Assembly (NCBI RefSeq): GCF_903893715.1
Contig: NZ_CAITNG010000074.1
Span: 1-32,071, forward strand
DNA: 32,071 bases
Origin: an uncultured Mucilaginibacter sp.
GTDB lineage: Bacteria > Bacteroidota > Bacteroidia > Sphingobacteriales > Sphingobacteriaceae
Reading direction: 5' to 3'
Position numbers and translations under genes: made by a program. Shown in pieces: positions 16,725-24,646 of this stretch. The number at the start of each line of letters is the position of its first letter. Position 1 is the stretch's first letter. A model generated the notes under the pieces. It was not told the origin of the DNA. It saw only the letters and a program-made list of their open reading frames with translations, and searched no databases.

Positions 16725-16755
16725 CAAAAAAGCCTCCGGTTTGTCGCCAGAGGCT
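16725..16755 (-). terminator. intrinsic terminator of the tRNA-Glu unit
   Basis: Right behind the 3' end of the first tRNA-Glu on the minus strand: stem AAGCCTC/GAGGCTT with loop CGGTTTGTCGCCA, followed by a T-run on the minus strand (16730-16726). Confidence 0.7.
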
Positions 16756-16758
16756 TCG

Positions 16759-16830
16759 TAGCCCGTAGGGGAATCGAACCCCTGTTTCTAGAATGAAAAT
16801 CTAACGTCCTAACCCCTAGACGAACGGGCC
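16759..16830 (-). tRNA. tRNA-Glu (anticodon TTC)
   Basis: The 72-base minus-strand sequence starts GGCCCGT and ends ACGGGCT plus the discriminator A, forming the acceptor stem. The anticodon stem-loop TTAGA-TTTTCAT-TCTAG carries TTC, and the T arm is AGGGG-TTCGATT-CCCCT. The 3' CCA is not encoded, so it must be added enzymatically. Identical to the copy at 16922-16993 and last in the same unit. Confidence 0.95.
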
Positions 16831-16921
16831 ATTGTTTTGAGTCTGTAGTTCTAAGTTAAAAGTCTCAAATAAAACTCCAAAGCGACTCACGACTTTGGAC
16901 TCTCGACTGTAATAATAAAAG

Positions 16922-16993
16922 TAGCCCGTAGGGGAATCGAACCCCTGTTTCTAGAATGAAAATCTAACGTCCTAACCCCTAGACGAACGGGCC
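16922..16993 (-). tRNA. tRNA-Glu (anticodon TTC), second identical copy
   Basis: Identical in sequence to the tRNA at 16759-16830, with a 91-base spacer between the two. It is the promoter-proximal copy; a -7 box TATCTTTG is at 17114-17107 on the minus strand. The 3' CCA is not encoded. Confidence 0.95.
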
Positions 16994-17343
16994 ATTTTAA
17001 GTATTGCTACCTTGTATGGCTTGCTATTTAGTTTGTGAAGTTTAATGCGGCTTTATTGCTCTTCAAACCCTGTAAACAAAAAAGAACAACCCTTATTTTG
17101 GGATTGCAAAGATATAGCTTTAAGCATAATTTAAAAATTAAAAATGTGAATTTTTTATCACTGTTAAGTCAAACGCTCAAAATCACTAAAATTTGAAATT
17201 TAACAAGGCTTTTTAAACAAAATGCCGATGTTTTGCGTTTATCTCATTGGCAATATCCTGCATAAAATATGACATAAATAGTAATATCCACCTAACATTT
17301 TCAATTACAGTAATTTGTATATTGAGGCCGTTAAACCTAAATA
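16994..17343. other. 350-base intergenic region between the tRNA-Glu unit and the ergothioneine operon
   Basis: A divergent promoter region with no open frame worth calling. It holds the minus-strand tRNA promoter (17107-17114) and AT-rich sequence in front of the plus-strand operon. A possible plus-strand start signal near 17305-17325 (TAATTTG, TATATTG) does not match the consensus cleanly. No riboswitch-like fold was recognised. Confidence 0.6.
17107..17114 (-). promoter_or_regulatory. -7 box of the tRNA-Glu promoter
   Basis: Minus-strand TATCTTTG followed by CAATCCC, a common form of Bacteroidota tRNA promoters. It lies about 115 bases before the first tRNA, leaving a leader to be processed. 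The -33 element is AT-rich and not clear. Confidence 0.55.
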
Positions 17344-17625
17344 ATGAAAGCAATCTGGAATAACCAGGTTATCGCCCAAAGCGATGCCACCATTACCGTT
17401 GAAGGTAACCACTATTTTCCGGCGGATAGTATTAAAAAAGAGTTTTTTTCGCCATCAGGTACCAAAACTACCTGTCCGTGGAAGGGCATAGCCTCATACT
17501 ACAGCTTAACCGTAAATGGCGAAAAAAATACCGATGCGGCCTGGTATTATCCTGAGCCCAAAGAAGCTGCTGCAAACATCAAAGGTCATATCGCGTTTTG
17601 GAAAGGTGTAAAAGTAACCGAATGA
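17344..17625 (+). CDS. DUF427 domain protein, first gene of the ergothioneine operon
   Basis: The 93-residue protein is a typical DUF427 single domain: MKAIWNNQVIAQSDATI at the start, then the conserved TTCPWKGIASYYSL and the closing AAWYYPEPKEAAANIKGHIA...FWKGV. DUF427 proteins form a small beta-fold of unknown function. The stop codon overlaps the start of the oxidoreductase gene (ATGA), so the two are translationally coupled. The gene opens a run of six genes for ergothioneine synthesis and import, which suggests a role in thiol/redox or small-molecule binding there, but this is inferred from location. There is no signal peptide and no cofactor motif other than a single Cys in TCPWKG. Confidence 0.85.
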   Translation: MKAIWNNQVIAQSDATITVEGNHYFPADSIKKEFFSPSGTKTTCPWKGIASYYSLTVNGEKNTDAAWYYPEPKEAAANIKGHIAFWKGVKVTE

Positions 17626-19010
17626 AAACATACGACGCAATAATCATTGGCTCGGGGCAAGCCGGTGGCCCATTAGCCAAAAAACTGGCTGCGGCCGGTA
17701 AAAAAACAGCCATTATTGAAAAACGTTACGTGGGTGGCACCTGCGTTAACGATGGCTGCACACCCACCAAAACCTGGGTGGCATCCGCTAAAATGGCTTA
17801 TTTGGCGGCAAATAGTAAACATTTAGGGGTAAACATCACAAGCTTTACTGTCGATATGCCCGCCATATTTAAACGCAAGGCGGAAATTGTGGATATGTTC
17901 CGCTCAGGCTCGCAAAGCGGTCTGGAAGCAACTGATGGTGTAGATTTGATCTTCGGCGAAGCATCCTTTACAGGCGAAAAGTTAGTAAACGTAAAACTAA
18001 ACGATGGTATCAATGTCGAACTGCAAGCCGACCTCATCTTCATCAACGCGGGGGCAAAAACAGCCATCCCGAATATCCCCGGTTTGGAAGATGTGGATTA
18101 TCTTACCTCAACCAGTATCCTCGAACTCAAAACCATACCCGAAAGTTTATTGATCATCGGTGCCAGCTATATCGGCATGGAGTTTGGTCAAATGTTCGCG
18201 CGCTTTGGCAGCAAGGTAACATTATTGGAATATTCAGCAAGGGCATTATCGCGCGAGGATGAGGATGTTGCCGAAGAGGTGGTCAAAATACTCGAAGCGG
18301 AAAATATAAAGTTATATACTAAAGCATCCGTTACCAAGGTTGATAAACAACCGAATGGCAAAATAAATGCCCATATCAGCATCGATGGTAAAGAGCACGC
18401 TTTCACCTATTCGCACATCCTGGTGGCAGCCGGCCGCACACCGCAAACTGCTGCACTGATGCTTGACAAAGCAGGCATCGAAACCAACGAACGCGGCTAC
18501 ATCAAAGTAAACGACCAGCTCGAAACCAATATAAAAGGCATTTATGCGCTCGGCGATATCAACGGCGGCCCGGCATTCACCCATATCTCGTATAACGATT
18601 TCACCATTGTATACCGCAATATCATCGAAGGTGCTAACCTCAGCACCAAAAACCGACAGGTACCTTACTGCATGTTTACCGACCCGCCTTTAGCCCGCGT
18701 AGGTGTTAGCGAAGCGGAAGCAAAAAAGGCCGGGCTTAACTATAAAGTAGCCAAGCTGCCAATGGCCCACGTAGCCCGCGCTATAGAGGTGGGCGATACC
18801 CGCGGCTTTATGAAAGCCATTGTCGACGCGGATACTAAAAAGATTTTGGGCGCCATGGTGTTAGGGCAGGAGGGCGGCGAACTGATGACGGTGCTGCAAA
18901 TGGCCATGCTGGGCGGCATTACTTATGAGCAAATACGCTATATGGTATTCGCGCACCCGCTCTATTCCGAAGCTTTAAATAACCTGTTTATCAGTTTTAC
19001 CGATCAGTAA
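17622..19010 (+). CDS. FAD-dependent pyridine nucleotide-disulfide oxidoreductase (mercuric-reductase-like)
   Basis: The start at 17622 (MKTYDAIIIGSG) overlaps the preceding stop and is preferred over one 24 bases upstream; 462 residues. The FAD loop is GSGQAGGPLA (10-19), the redox-active disulfide is Cys41/Cys46 in GGTCVNDGCTPTKTW, the NAD(P)H loop is IIGASYIGMEFGQMFARFG near 171-190, FAD contact is YALGDINGGPAFTH, and the C-terminal dimer/catalytic segment is FAHPLYSE with His445/Glu450. It therefore has all parts of a lipoamide-dehydrogenase/glutathione-reductase-type enzyme. It lacks the N-terminal heavy-metal domain and the terminal vicinal cysteine pair of true MerA, so the 'mercuric reductase' label should not be used. 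Its neighbours suggest reduction of a disulfide or an oxidised thiol such as ergothioneine disulfide; this is inference. It is cytoplasmic. Confidence 0.9.
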   Translation: MKTYDAIIIGSGQAGGPLAKKLAAAGKKTAIIEKRYVGGTCVNDGCTPTKTWVASAKMAYLAANSKHLGVNITSFTVDMPAIFKRKAEIVDMFRSGSQSGLEATDGVDLIFGEASFTGEKLVNVKLNDGINVELQADLIFINAGAKTAIPNIPGLEDVDYLTSTSILELKTIPESLLIIGASYIGMEFGQMFARFGSKVTLLEYSARALSREDEDVAEEVVKILEAENIKLYTKASVTKVDKQPNGKINAHISIDGKEHAFTYSHILVAAGRTPQTAALMLDKAGIETNERGYIKVNDQLETNIKGIYALGDINGGPAFTHISYNDFTIVYRNIIEGANLSTKNRQVPYCMFTDPPLARVGVSEAEAKKAGLNYKVAKLPMAHVARAIEVGDTRGFMKAIVDADTKKILGAMVLGQEGGELMTVLQMAMLGGITYEQIRYMVFAHPLYSEALNNLFISFTDQ

Positions 19011-19014
19011 GCGC

Positions 19015-19977
19015 ATGATAAAAGTTGAGCACCTGAGCAAACACTATGGCAAACTGCACGCGGTCGACGGCATCAGCTTTGAAGTGAACGAGGGCGAAAA
19101 CCTCATTTTGCTCGGTACCAGTGGCTGCGGTAAAACCACTACGCTTAAAATGCTCAACCGGCTTATTGAACCAACCAGCGGTAAAATATTTATCAACGGG
19201 CGAAACATAGTTGAGCAGCAGCCAGAAGAATTGCGCCGCGGCATCGGTTATGTTTTACAGGATACAGGCCTCTTTCCGCATTATACCGTCGCCGAAAACA
19301 TCGCCATCGTGCCCAACTTGTTAAAATGGGACAAAAAACGCATAGCCGATCGCACCTTCGAACTGGTGGAAAAACTAAACTTGTCGCGGTCGCACTTAAA
19401 ACTATACCCGGCCCAACTAAGCGGTGGCCAGCAACAGCGTGTGGGCTTGGCGCGGGCGCTCGTAGCCGATCCGTCGGTATTGCTCATGGACGAACCATTT
19501 GGCGCGCTCGACCCTGTTACACGCTTTAATATACGCCAGGAGTTTAAAGACCTCGACGAGCTGAAACGCAAGACCATCATCATGGTTACCCACGATGTGC
19601 AGGAAGCCTTCGAACTCGGCGACCGCATTTGCCTGATGGACAAAGGCCGCATCGTTCAAGCCGGCACACCTGTAGAACTTTTATTTAAACCTGCAAACGA
19701 CTTTGTTACCGGCTTTTTAAAAGAACAGCGCTTGTTACTGGAATTTAAAGCCGTAACATTGAATGATATTTGGGACCTGCTGCCCAACATCAAAACCCGC
19801 AGCTCCAAAAACGCCATCAACTGCAACTGCACCGTTTGGGAAACGCTCAAAATCATCACCTCGCAAAAAGAGAACGCCGTGGCAGCCACCAACCCCATCA
19901 ATAAGGAGACAAAAACGATAACTTTCACCCAGCTGATGTCCACCTTTAACCAATACCAAAACAGCGAGGCAGTATGA
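19015..19977 (+). CDS. ABC transporter ATP-binding protein of the OpuC/EgtV betaine type
   Basis: The 320-residue ATPase has Walker A GTSGCGKTT (34-42), Q-loop GYVLQDTGLFPHYTV, signature LSGGQQQRV (135-143), Walker B VLLMDEP (155-161) and H-loop VTHD (191-194). The text RRGIGYVLQDTGLFPH and HYTVAENIA is typical of OpuCA/ProV-type ATPases for glycine betaine, choline, or ergothioneine. A C-terminal ~80-residue extension (after about residue 240) is not a complete CBS pair. It starts four bases after the oxidoreductase and overlaps the permease start (ATGA). It would power the fused permease at 19974. The substrate preference for ergothioneine rests on the downstream egtB/egtD. Confidence 0.85.
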   Translation: MIKVEHLSKHYGKLHAVDGISFEVNEGENLILLGTSGCGKTTTLKMLNRLIEPTSGKIFINGRNIVEQQPEELRRGIGYVLQDTGLFPHYTVAENIAIVPNLLKWDKKRIADRTFELVEKLNLSRSHLKLYPAQLSGGQQQRVGLARALVADPSVLLMDEPFGALDPVTRFNIRQEFKDLDELKRKTIIMVTHDVQEAFELGDRICLMDKGRIVQAGTPVELLFKPANDFVTGFLKEQRLLLEFKAVTLNDIWDLLPNIKTRSSKNAINCNCTVWETLKIITSQKENAVAATNPINKETKTITFTQLMSTFNQYQNSEAV

Positions 19978-21542
19978 ACGAAGGGCAGCAAAGTTTATTC
20001 AGTTTTATGCGGCAGGAGCAGGACAAGCTCATCAGTCAAACGCTCACGCATATCGGTTTAACCTTTATTTCCTTAATTATCGCGGTGGCCATCGGCTTAC
20101 CGCTGGGTATCCTCATCGCTAATAAACGCAAGCTTTCGGGTACGGTTTTGGGCATAGCTGGCGTATTCCAAACCATCCCCAGCATTGCGCTGCTCGGTTT
20201 TTTAATACCCGTATTGGGGATAGGTGCCAAACCAGCCATATTCGCTTTATTGCTTTATGCCTTATTGCCCATCATCCGCAACACCTACACCGGCATCATC
20301 GAAGTTAACCCGGCTATAAAAGAAGCCGCCAAAGCCATGGGCATGGGTTATTGGCAGATACTCTTTCAGGTTGATATACCTTTAGCCATGCCGGTTATCC
20401 TTGCGGGGATACGCACCGCCACGGTCATCAACGTAGGTGTAGCAACCTTAGCATCGCTGATAGCGGCAGGCGGGTTGGGTGAGTTCATTTTCGGCGGCAT
20501 ATCGCTCAATAATACCAATATGATACTTGCGGGGGCCATCCCGGCGGCTTTGCTGGCTATTATCTTCGACTTCTTACTTTCGCAAGTGCAGCACCTCAAC
20601 ATCAAAAGGGTGCGCGATGTTACTATGGCTTTACCTGTCATACTCCTCATATTCGCTGGTTTTTATCTGATACCATCGGCCTATGCCGGAAAACTCACCG
20701 CAGGTTTTACCCCCGAGTTTATGGGCCGCCGTGATGGCGACCTTGGCCTGCGCGATAAATACGGTCTCAAAATCCACACCGTAGTCATCAGCGACGCCGT
20801 AATGTACAAAGCCGCCTACGAAAAGCACCTCGATGTCATCAGTGGTTATTCCACCGATGGCCGTCTAAAAGCCTACGATTTAGTGGTGTTGCAGGACGAC
20901 AAAGGCATCTTTCCGCCATATTACGCCGCACCCATCGTATCCGCGGAAGCGCTCAAAAAATTCCCGCAACTGGAAAGCACGCTGAATATGCTATCAGGAC
21001 ATATCACCGACTCCATCATGACCGAACTAAATTACCGTGTCGATTACCTCCACCAAAGTCCCGAAAAGGTAGCACACGATTTTTTGGTAGATAAAGGCCT
21101 GTTCAAACCAGCCACCGAAGCCACCGGCGAAACCGTACGCATCGGCTCCAAAATATTTGGCGAACAATATATCCTTGCGGAGATGTACACCATGCTCATC
21201 CGTGGCTACACCAACTACAATGTATCCACTAAAACCGGCCTCGGCGGCACAAAAATCTGCTTCGAAGCGCTCACCAATAACCAGATAGACCTCTACCCCG
21301 AATACACCGGCACAGGCCTATTGGTCATGTTGCAAGCGGATAAAAGCATAACGGACACGTTAACCGACAAGGACAAGGTGTATAACTATGTAAAACAGCA
21401 GTTCAAAACAAAATATAATATCGAATGGTTAAAACCTATCGGCTTTAATAACGCCTATGCGCTGATGATGAGAAAAAAACAAGCCAACGAATTAAACATC
21501 CAAACAATTTCCGATCTTAAACGATATTTGGAAAGTAAGTAA
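19974..21542 (+). CDS. ABC permease fused to a circularly permuted substrate-binding domain (EgtU-like)
   Basis: This 522-residue protein joins a membrane domain (residues 1-235) to a solute-binding domain. The permease part includes EVNPAIKEAAKAMGMGYWQI, the EAA loop that contacts the ATPase, and GGLGEFIF. In the binding part the order of segments is unusual. Residues 240-378 (KLTAGFTPEFMGRRDG, GYSTDGRLKAYDLVVLQDDK, FPPYYAAPIV, ITDSIMTELNYRVD, FLVDKGLF) are normally the second half of OpuC/EgtU domains. Residues 387-522 (VRIGSKIFGEQYILAEMY, GLGGTKICFEAL, DLYPEYTGTG, IEWLKPIGFNNAYALMM, TISDLK) are normally the first half. The normal ends are joined by about 8 residues (PATEATGE), and the new C-terminus is at the hinge. 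It stays tethered, with the binding domain outside the inner membrane. Import of ergothioneine, or of a betaine precursor, is inferred from the operon; glycine betaine or choline is the alternative. Confidence 0.85.
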   Translation: MNEGQQSLFSFMRQEQDKLISQTLTHIGLTFISLIIAVAIGLPLGILIANKRKLSGTVLGIAGVFQTIPSIALLGFLIPVLGIGAKPAIFALLLYALLPIIRNTYTGIIEVNPAIKEAAKAMGMGYWQILFQVDIPLAMPVILAGIRTATVINVGVATLASLIAAGGLGEFIFGGISLNNTNMILAGAIPAALLAIIFDFLLSQVQHLNIKRVRDVTMALPVILLIFAGFYLIPSAYAGKLTAGFTPEFMGRRDGDLGLRDKYGLKIHTVVISDAVMYKAAYEKHLDVISGYSTDGRLKAYDLVVLQDDKGIFPPYYAAPIVSAEALKKFPQLESTLNMLSGHITDSIMTELNYRVDYLHQSPEKVAHDFLVDKGLFKPATEATGETVRIGSKIFGEQYILAEMYTMLIRGYTNYNVSTKTGLGGTKICFEALTNNQIDLYPEYTGTGLLVMLQADKSITDTLTDKDKVYNYVKQQFKTKYNIEWLKPIGFNNAYALMMRKKQANELNIQTISDLKRYLESK

Positions 21543-21543
21543 C

Positions 21544-22692
21544 ATGAGTTTAAAAGACCAATATATAGCCATACGCCAGCACAGCAAAACTATTTGCGAA
21601 CCCTTGCAAACGGAAGATTACGTGGTGCAACCCGTAGTGGATGTTAGTCCGCCTAAATGGCACCTGGGGCATACCAACTGGTTTTTTGAGACCTTTATTC
21701 TCAAACCCAACGTTATCGGCTACCAGGACTTCGACCCGGATTACAATTACGTATTCAACAGTTATTATGAAACCGTCGGCAACCGCGTCATCCGTACCGA
21801 TAGGGGCAACCTGAGCCGCCCCACGGTGATCGACATCATGCGTTACCGCGAATATGTGGACGAGGCCATGGTCAAATTCCTGTGCGACGAACCATCACCC
21901 GAATTGCGCGAACTCATCATCCTCGGCTTTAATCACGAGCAGCAGCACCAGGAACTGCTTATGACCGATATCAAATACATCCTCGGTCATAACCCGCTGT
22001 TCCCGGCTTACGACAAGGGTTATCACTCACCTAAAACTGACACTTCGGCGCAAAAATTTATCGCAGTAAAAGAGGGCGTTTATGAGGTTGGCTTTGCAGG
22101 AAAAAGCTTTTGCTTCGATAATGAACTGAACCGCCACAAAGTTTATTTGAATGATTTTGAGATAAGCAATCATTTGGTCACCAATGCAGAGTATCTCGAA
22201 TTTATGAACGTAGGCGGTTACTACGATTTCCGCTTTTGGCATGCCGAAGGCTGGGATTGGGTAAAAACTAACAAAATAGAAGCACCCATGTACTGGCATT
22301 TGATAGATGGGTTTTGGCATAACTATACCTACCACGGCTTGCAGGCTTTGGATATGGATGCCCCGGTTTGCCATATCAGCTATTACGAAGCTTATGCATA
22401 TGCTGCATGGAAAGGCATGCGCCTGCCCACTGAATTTGAGTGGGAGGTAGCCGCCACCCAATTTAACTGGGGCAAAAGCTGGGAGTGGACCGAAAGCGCG
22501 TACCTGCCTTACCCCGGTTTCGCGAAGGCGCCCGGCGCCATTGGCGAATACAACGGCAAATTTATGGTCAACCAAAAAGTATTACGCGGCGCCTCCGAGG
22601 TTACGCCTGCGGGGCATAGCCGCATTACCTACCGCAATTTTTTTCACCCGCATTTACGCTGGCAATTTACAGGCATACGTTTGGCAAAATAA
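21544..22692 (+). CDS. egtB: ergothioneine biosynthesis sulfoxide synthase EgtB
   Basis: The 382-residue protein has the two EgtB domains. The N-terminal DinB-like domain carries the iron-binding histidines His43 (in HLGHTNWFFE) and His131/His135 (in NHEQQHQELL). The C-terminal sulfatase-modifying/FGE-type domain has PVCHISYYEAYAYAAW, MRLPTEFEWEVAA, and RGASEVTPAGHSRITYRN...FTGIRLA. EgtB is a non-haem iron enzyme that oxygenates hercynine and a thiol donor to the sulfoxide precursor of ergothioneine. The NSYYETVG segment (72-79) resembles the twin-tyrosine region I remember from cysteine-using EgtB of Chloracidobacterium type, which would explain the absence of egtA and egtC; this needs an alignment. 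It begins one base after the permease stop and is followed by egtD. Confidence 0.92.
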   Translation: MSLKDQYIAIRQHSKTICEPLQTEDYVVQPVVDVSPPKWHLGHTNWFFETFILKPNVIGYQDFDPDYNYVFNSYYETVGNRVIRTDRGNLSRPTVIDIMRYREYVDEAMVKFLCDEPSPELRELIILGFNHEQQHQELLMTDIKYILGHNPLFPAYDKGYHSPKTDTSAQKFIAVKEGVYEVGFAGKSFCFDNELNRHKVYLNDFEISNHLVTNAEYLEFMNVGGYYDFRFWHAEGWDWVKTNKIEAPMYWHLIDGFWHNYTYHGLQALDMDAPVCHISYYEAYAYAAWKGMRLPTEFEWEVAATQFNWGKSWEWTESAYLPYPGFAKAPGAIGEYNGKFMVNQKVLRGASEVTPAGHSRITYRNFFHPHLRWQFTGIRLAK

Positions 22693-22704
22693 AATCATCA
22701 TCCT

Positions 22705-23709
22705 ATGAACACAGAAACCAACACCGTAACCGTTAACACCAACCACACCGTCACGGTGGGTACACAGCAGTTTTATGATGATGTGATAGCAGGCTTAACA
22801 ACCATGCCCAAGCGGCTCGACTCCAAGTATTTTTATGACGCTATAGGCGATGTGCTTTTCCAGGGCATTATGAACAGTCCCGAATATTACCTCACAAATT
22901 GCGAACTGGAAATATTCTCCAACCAGGTTGATGTAATCACCAGACTGATTTTGGCCGATAACGATGAGGGTTTCGACCTAATTGAGCTTGGCGCGGGCGA
23001 TGCCACCAAATCCACTTACCTGCTCGGATACCTGATGAAACAGGATGTTGATTTTACCTATCTGCCCATCGATATTTCGGCAAATGTGATACGATTATTG
23101 GATAATGAACTGTCCAAAAAATTGCCCGGTTTAAAATTTGAGGGTCTAAACGGCGATTATTTCGATATGCTCACCAAAGCGGCAACTTTATCCGATAAGC
23201 GTAAAGTAGTGCTTTTTATGGGGTCTAATATCGGAAATATGCCCGTTGATAAAGCCGAACAATTTTGCAAAGAATTGCGCCGGCACCTTTCTCCGGGCGA
23301 CATAGTCATCATCGGTTTCGACCTTAAAAAGAACCCTCAAACCATCCTCGATGCCTATAACGACAAGGCAGGCGTTACCAAACAATTCAACCTCAATCTG
23401 CTCACCCGTATCAACCGGGAGCTCAATGCCGATTTTATGGTTGACCAATTCGAACATTACCCCACCTACGACCCCGAAACAGGTTCCTGTAAAAGCTTTT
23501 TGATTAGTTGTTGCGAGCAAAAGGTACATTTCCGTTCCTCCGGCAAAACCATCCATTTCCACAAGGATGAATATATCCACATGGAGATATCGCAAAAGTT
23601 CACGCTGCAGCAGATAAAAGATATGGCCGTTAATACAGGTTTTAGCCCCATCAAATACCTCTTCGACGATAAAGAATGGTTTACCGATGCCGTTTGGGTA
23701 GCCAAATAG
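22705..23709 (+). CDS. egtD: L-histidine N-alpha-methyltransferase EgtD
   Basis: The 334-residue methyltransferase carries typical EgtD elements: YFYDAIGDVLFQGI, SPEYYLTNCELEIF, the SAM motif FDLIELGAGDATKSTYLL, PIDIS, then FMGSNIGNMP and GDIVIIGFDLKKN. It ends with EISQKFTLQQI and YLFDDKEWFTDAVWVA. EgtD transfers three methyl groups to histidine to form hercynine, the substrate of EgtB, in the cytoplasm. It lies 12 bases after egtB and closes the six-gene operon. The length matches the family. No EgtE-type C-S lyase follows; it must be elsewhere or be replaced. Confidence 0.95.
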   Translation: MNTETNTVTVNTNHTVTVGTQQFYDDVIAGLTTMPKRLDSKYFYDAIGDVLFQGIMNSPEYYLTNCELEIFSNQVDVITRLILADNDEGFDLIELGAGDATKSTYLLGYLMKQDVDFTYLPIDISANVIRLLDNELSKKLPGLKFEGLNGDYFDMLTKAATLSDKRKVVLFMGSNIGNMPVDKAEQFCKELRRHLSPGDIVIIGFDLKKNPQTILDAYNDKAGVTKQFNLNLLTRINRELNADFMVDQFEHYPTYDPETGSCKSFLISCCEQKVHFRSSGKTIHFHKDEYIHMEISQKFTLQQIKDMAVNTGFSPIKYLFDDKEWFTDAVWVAK

Positions 23710-23717
23710 GCCCTTCA

Positions 23718-23733
23718 TTTACGTTACCGTAAA
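23718..23733. terminator. possible weak hairpin after the ergothioneine operon
   Basis: TTTACG-TTAC-CGTAAA is a perfect six-base stem 9 bases beyond the egtD stop. A second CCGTAAAAAA follows, but there is no downstream T-run, so termination is uncertain. Confidence 0.25.
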
Positions 23734-23830
23734 CGTTTCCGTAAAAAAGCAGGCTTGTTTTGTAAGGTTATGGCAAATTTTATCCAATTTCGCATCATAA
23801 CACCTATCACAACAAAAAAGTACATCATTT

Positions 23831-24646
23831 ATGGAAAATAACTTCTCTTTAGCGGGCAAAGTCATTATAGTAACCGGCGCTACCGGCATTTTGGGCGATG
23901 CCTTTGTAAAAGGAATAGCCTCGGCAGGCGGGTCCGTGGGCGTTTTAGGGCGCAATAGGGCTGTTGCCGAACAACGTGCCGAGGCCGTTAACGCGGCAGG
24001 AGGGAAGGCTATTGCTTTAATTGCCGATGTATTGAAAGAAGACGAATTGATTGCCGCAAAAAACAAAGCGCTCAAATTTTTCGGAAAAATTGACGGACTG
24101 GTAAACGGTGCAGGCGGCAATATGCCTGGCGCTATTGTTCAGCCTGGCGACGATGTGTTTCAATTGAACATGGATGCCATGCGCCAGGTAATGGATCTCA
24201 ACCTATACGGCACTATGCTTCCCACCCAAATATTCGGCGAAGCCATCGCGCAGAACGGCAAAGGCAGCATTGTCAACATCTCGTCAATGGCGCCACAAGG
24301 GGTAATTACGAAGGTGTTGGGCTATAGCATGGCAAAAACAGCTATTGATATGTATACCAAATGGTTCGCGGTGGAAACGGCCCGTCGCCATGGCGATACG
24401 ATACGCATGAACGCTATTGCACCCGGTTTCTTTTTAACCGAGCAAAATCGCACTTTATTAACTGAACCCGACGGCAGCTATACCGAACGCGGCAATCTGG
24501 TGCTCAAAAAAACACCATTTAACCGTTTTGGCGATGCCGAAGAGTTGATAGGTGCATTGGTTTGGTTGCTAAGTGATGCTTCGAAATTTGTAACCGGCAC
24601 AGTGGTAAATGTGGACGGTGGTTTTTCAATTTTTAGCGGAGTATAA
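23831..24646 (+). CDS. SDR-family oxidoreductase, probable D-mannonate oxidoreductase
   Basis: The 271-residue short-chain dehydrogenase has the cofactor loop TGATGILG (about 17-24), the NGAGG motif in [14 protein letters not shown], and the catalytic Ser/Tyr/Lys (NISSMAP; YSMAK). The C-terminal text [15 protein letters not shown] is typical. It overlaps the start of the mannonate dehydratase gene (TAATG), so the pair is coupled. In Bacteroidota, this kind of SDR next to uxuA is annotated as fructuronate reductase, interconverting D-fructuronate and D-mannonate with NAD(P)H; the step feeds uronic acid breakdown. The sequence fits the classic SDR rather than the longer UxuB family, so the substrate is inferred from the neighbour. 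It is cytoplasmic. Confidence 0.85.
   Translation: MENNFSLAGKVIIVTGATGILGDAFVKGIASAGGSVGVLGRNRAVAEQRAEAVNAAGGKAIALIADVLKEDELIAAKNKALKFFGKIDGLVNGAGGNMPGAIVQPGDDVFQLNMDAMRQVMDLNLYGTMLPTQIFGEAIAQNGKGSIVNISSMAPQGVITKVLGYSMAKTAIDMYTKWFAVETARRHGDTIRMNAIAPGFFLTEQNRTLLTEPDGSYTERGNLVLKKTPFNRFGDAEELIGALVWLLSDASKFVTGTVVNVDGGFSIFSGV

Noticed and set aside
16759..16993. 72-base direct repeat as a mobile-element attachment duplication
   Set aside because: Both copies are complete, functional-looking tRNA-Glu genes with a promoter and a terminator; no integrase is nearby.
17622..19010. Mercury resistance (merA)
   Set aside because: No heavy-metal domain, no C-terminal vicinal cysteines, no merR/merT/merP around; context points to thiol metabolism.
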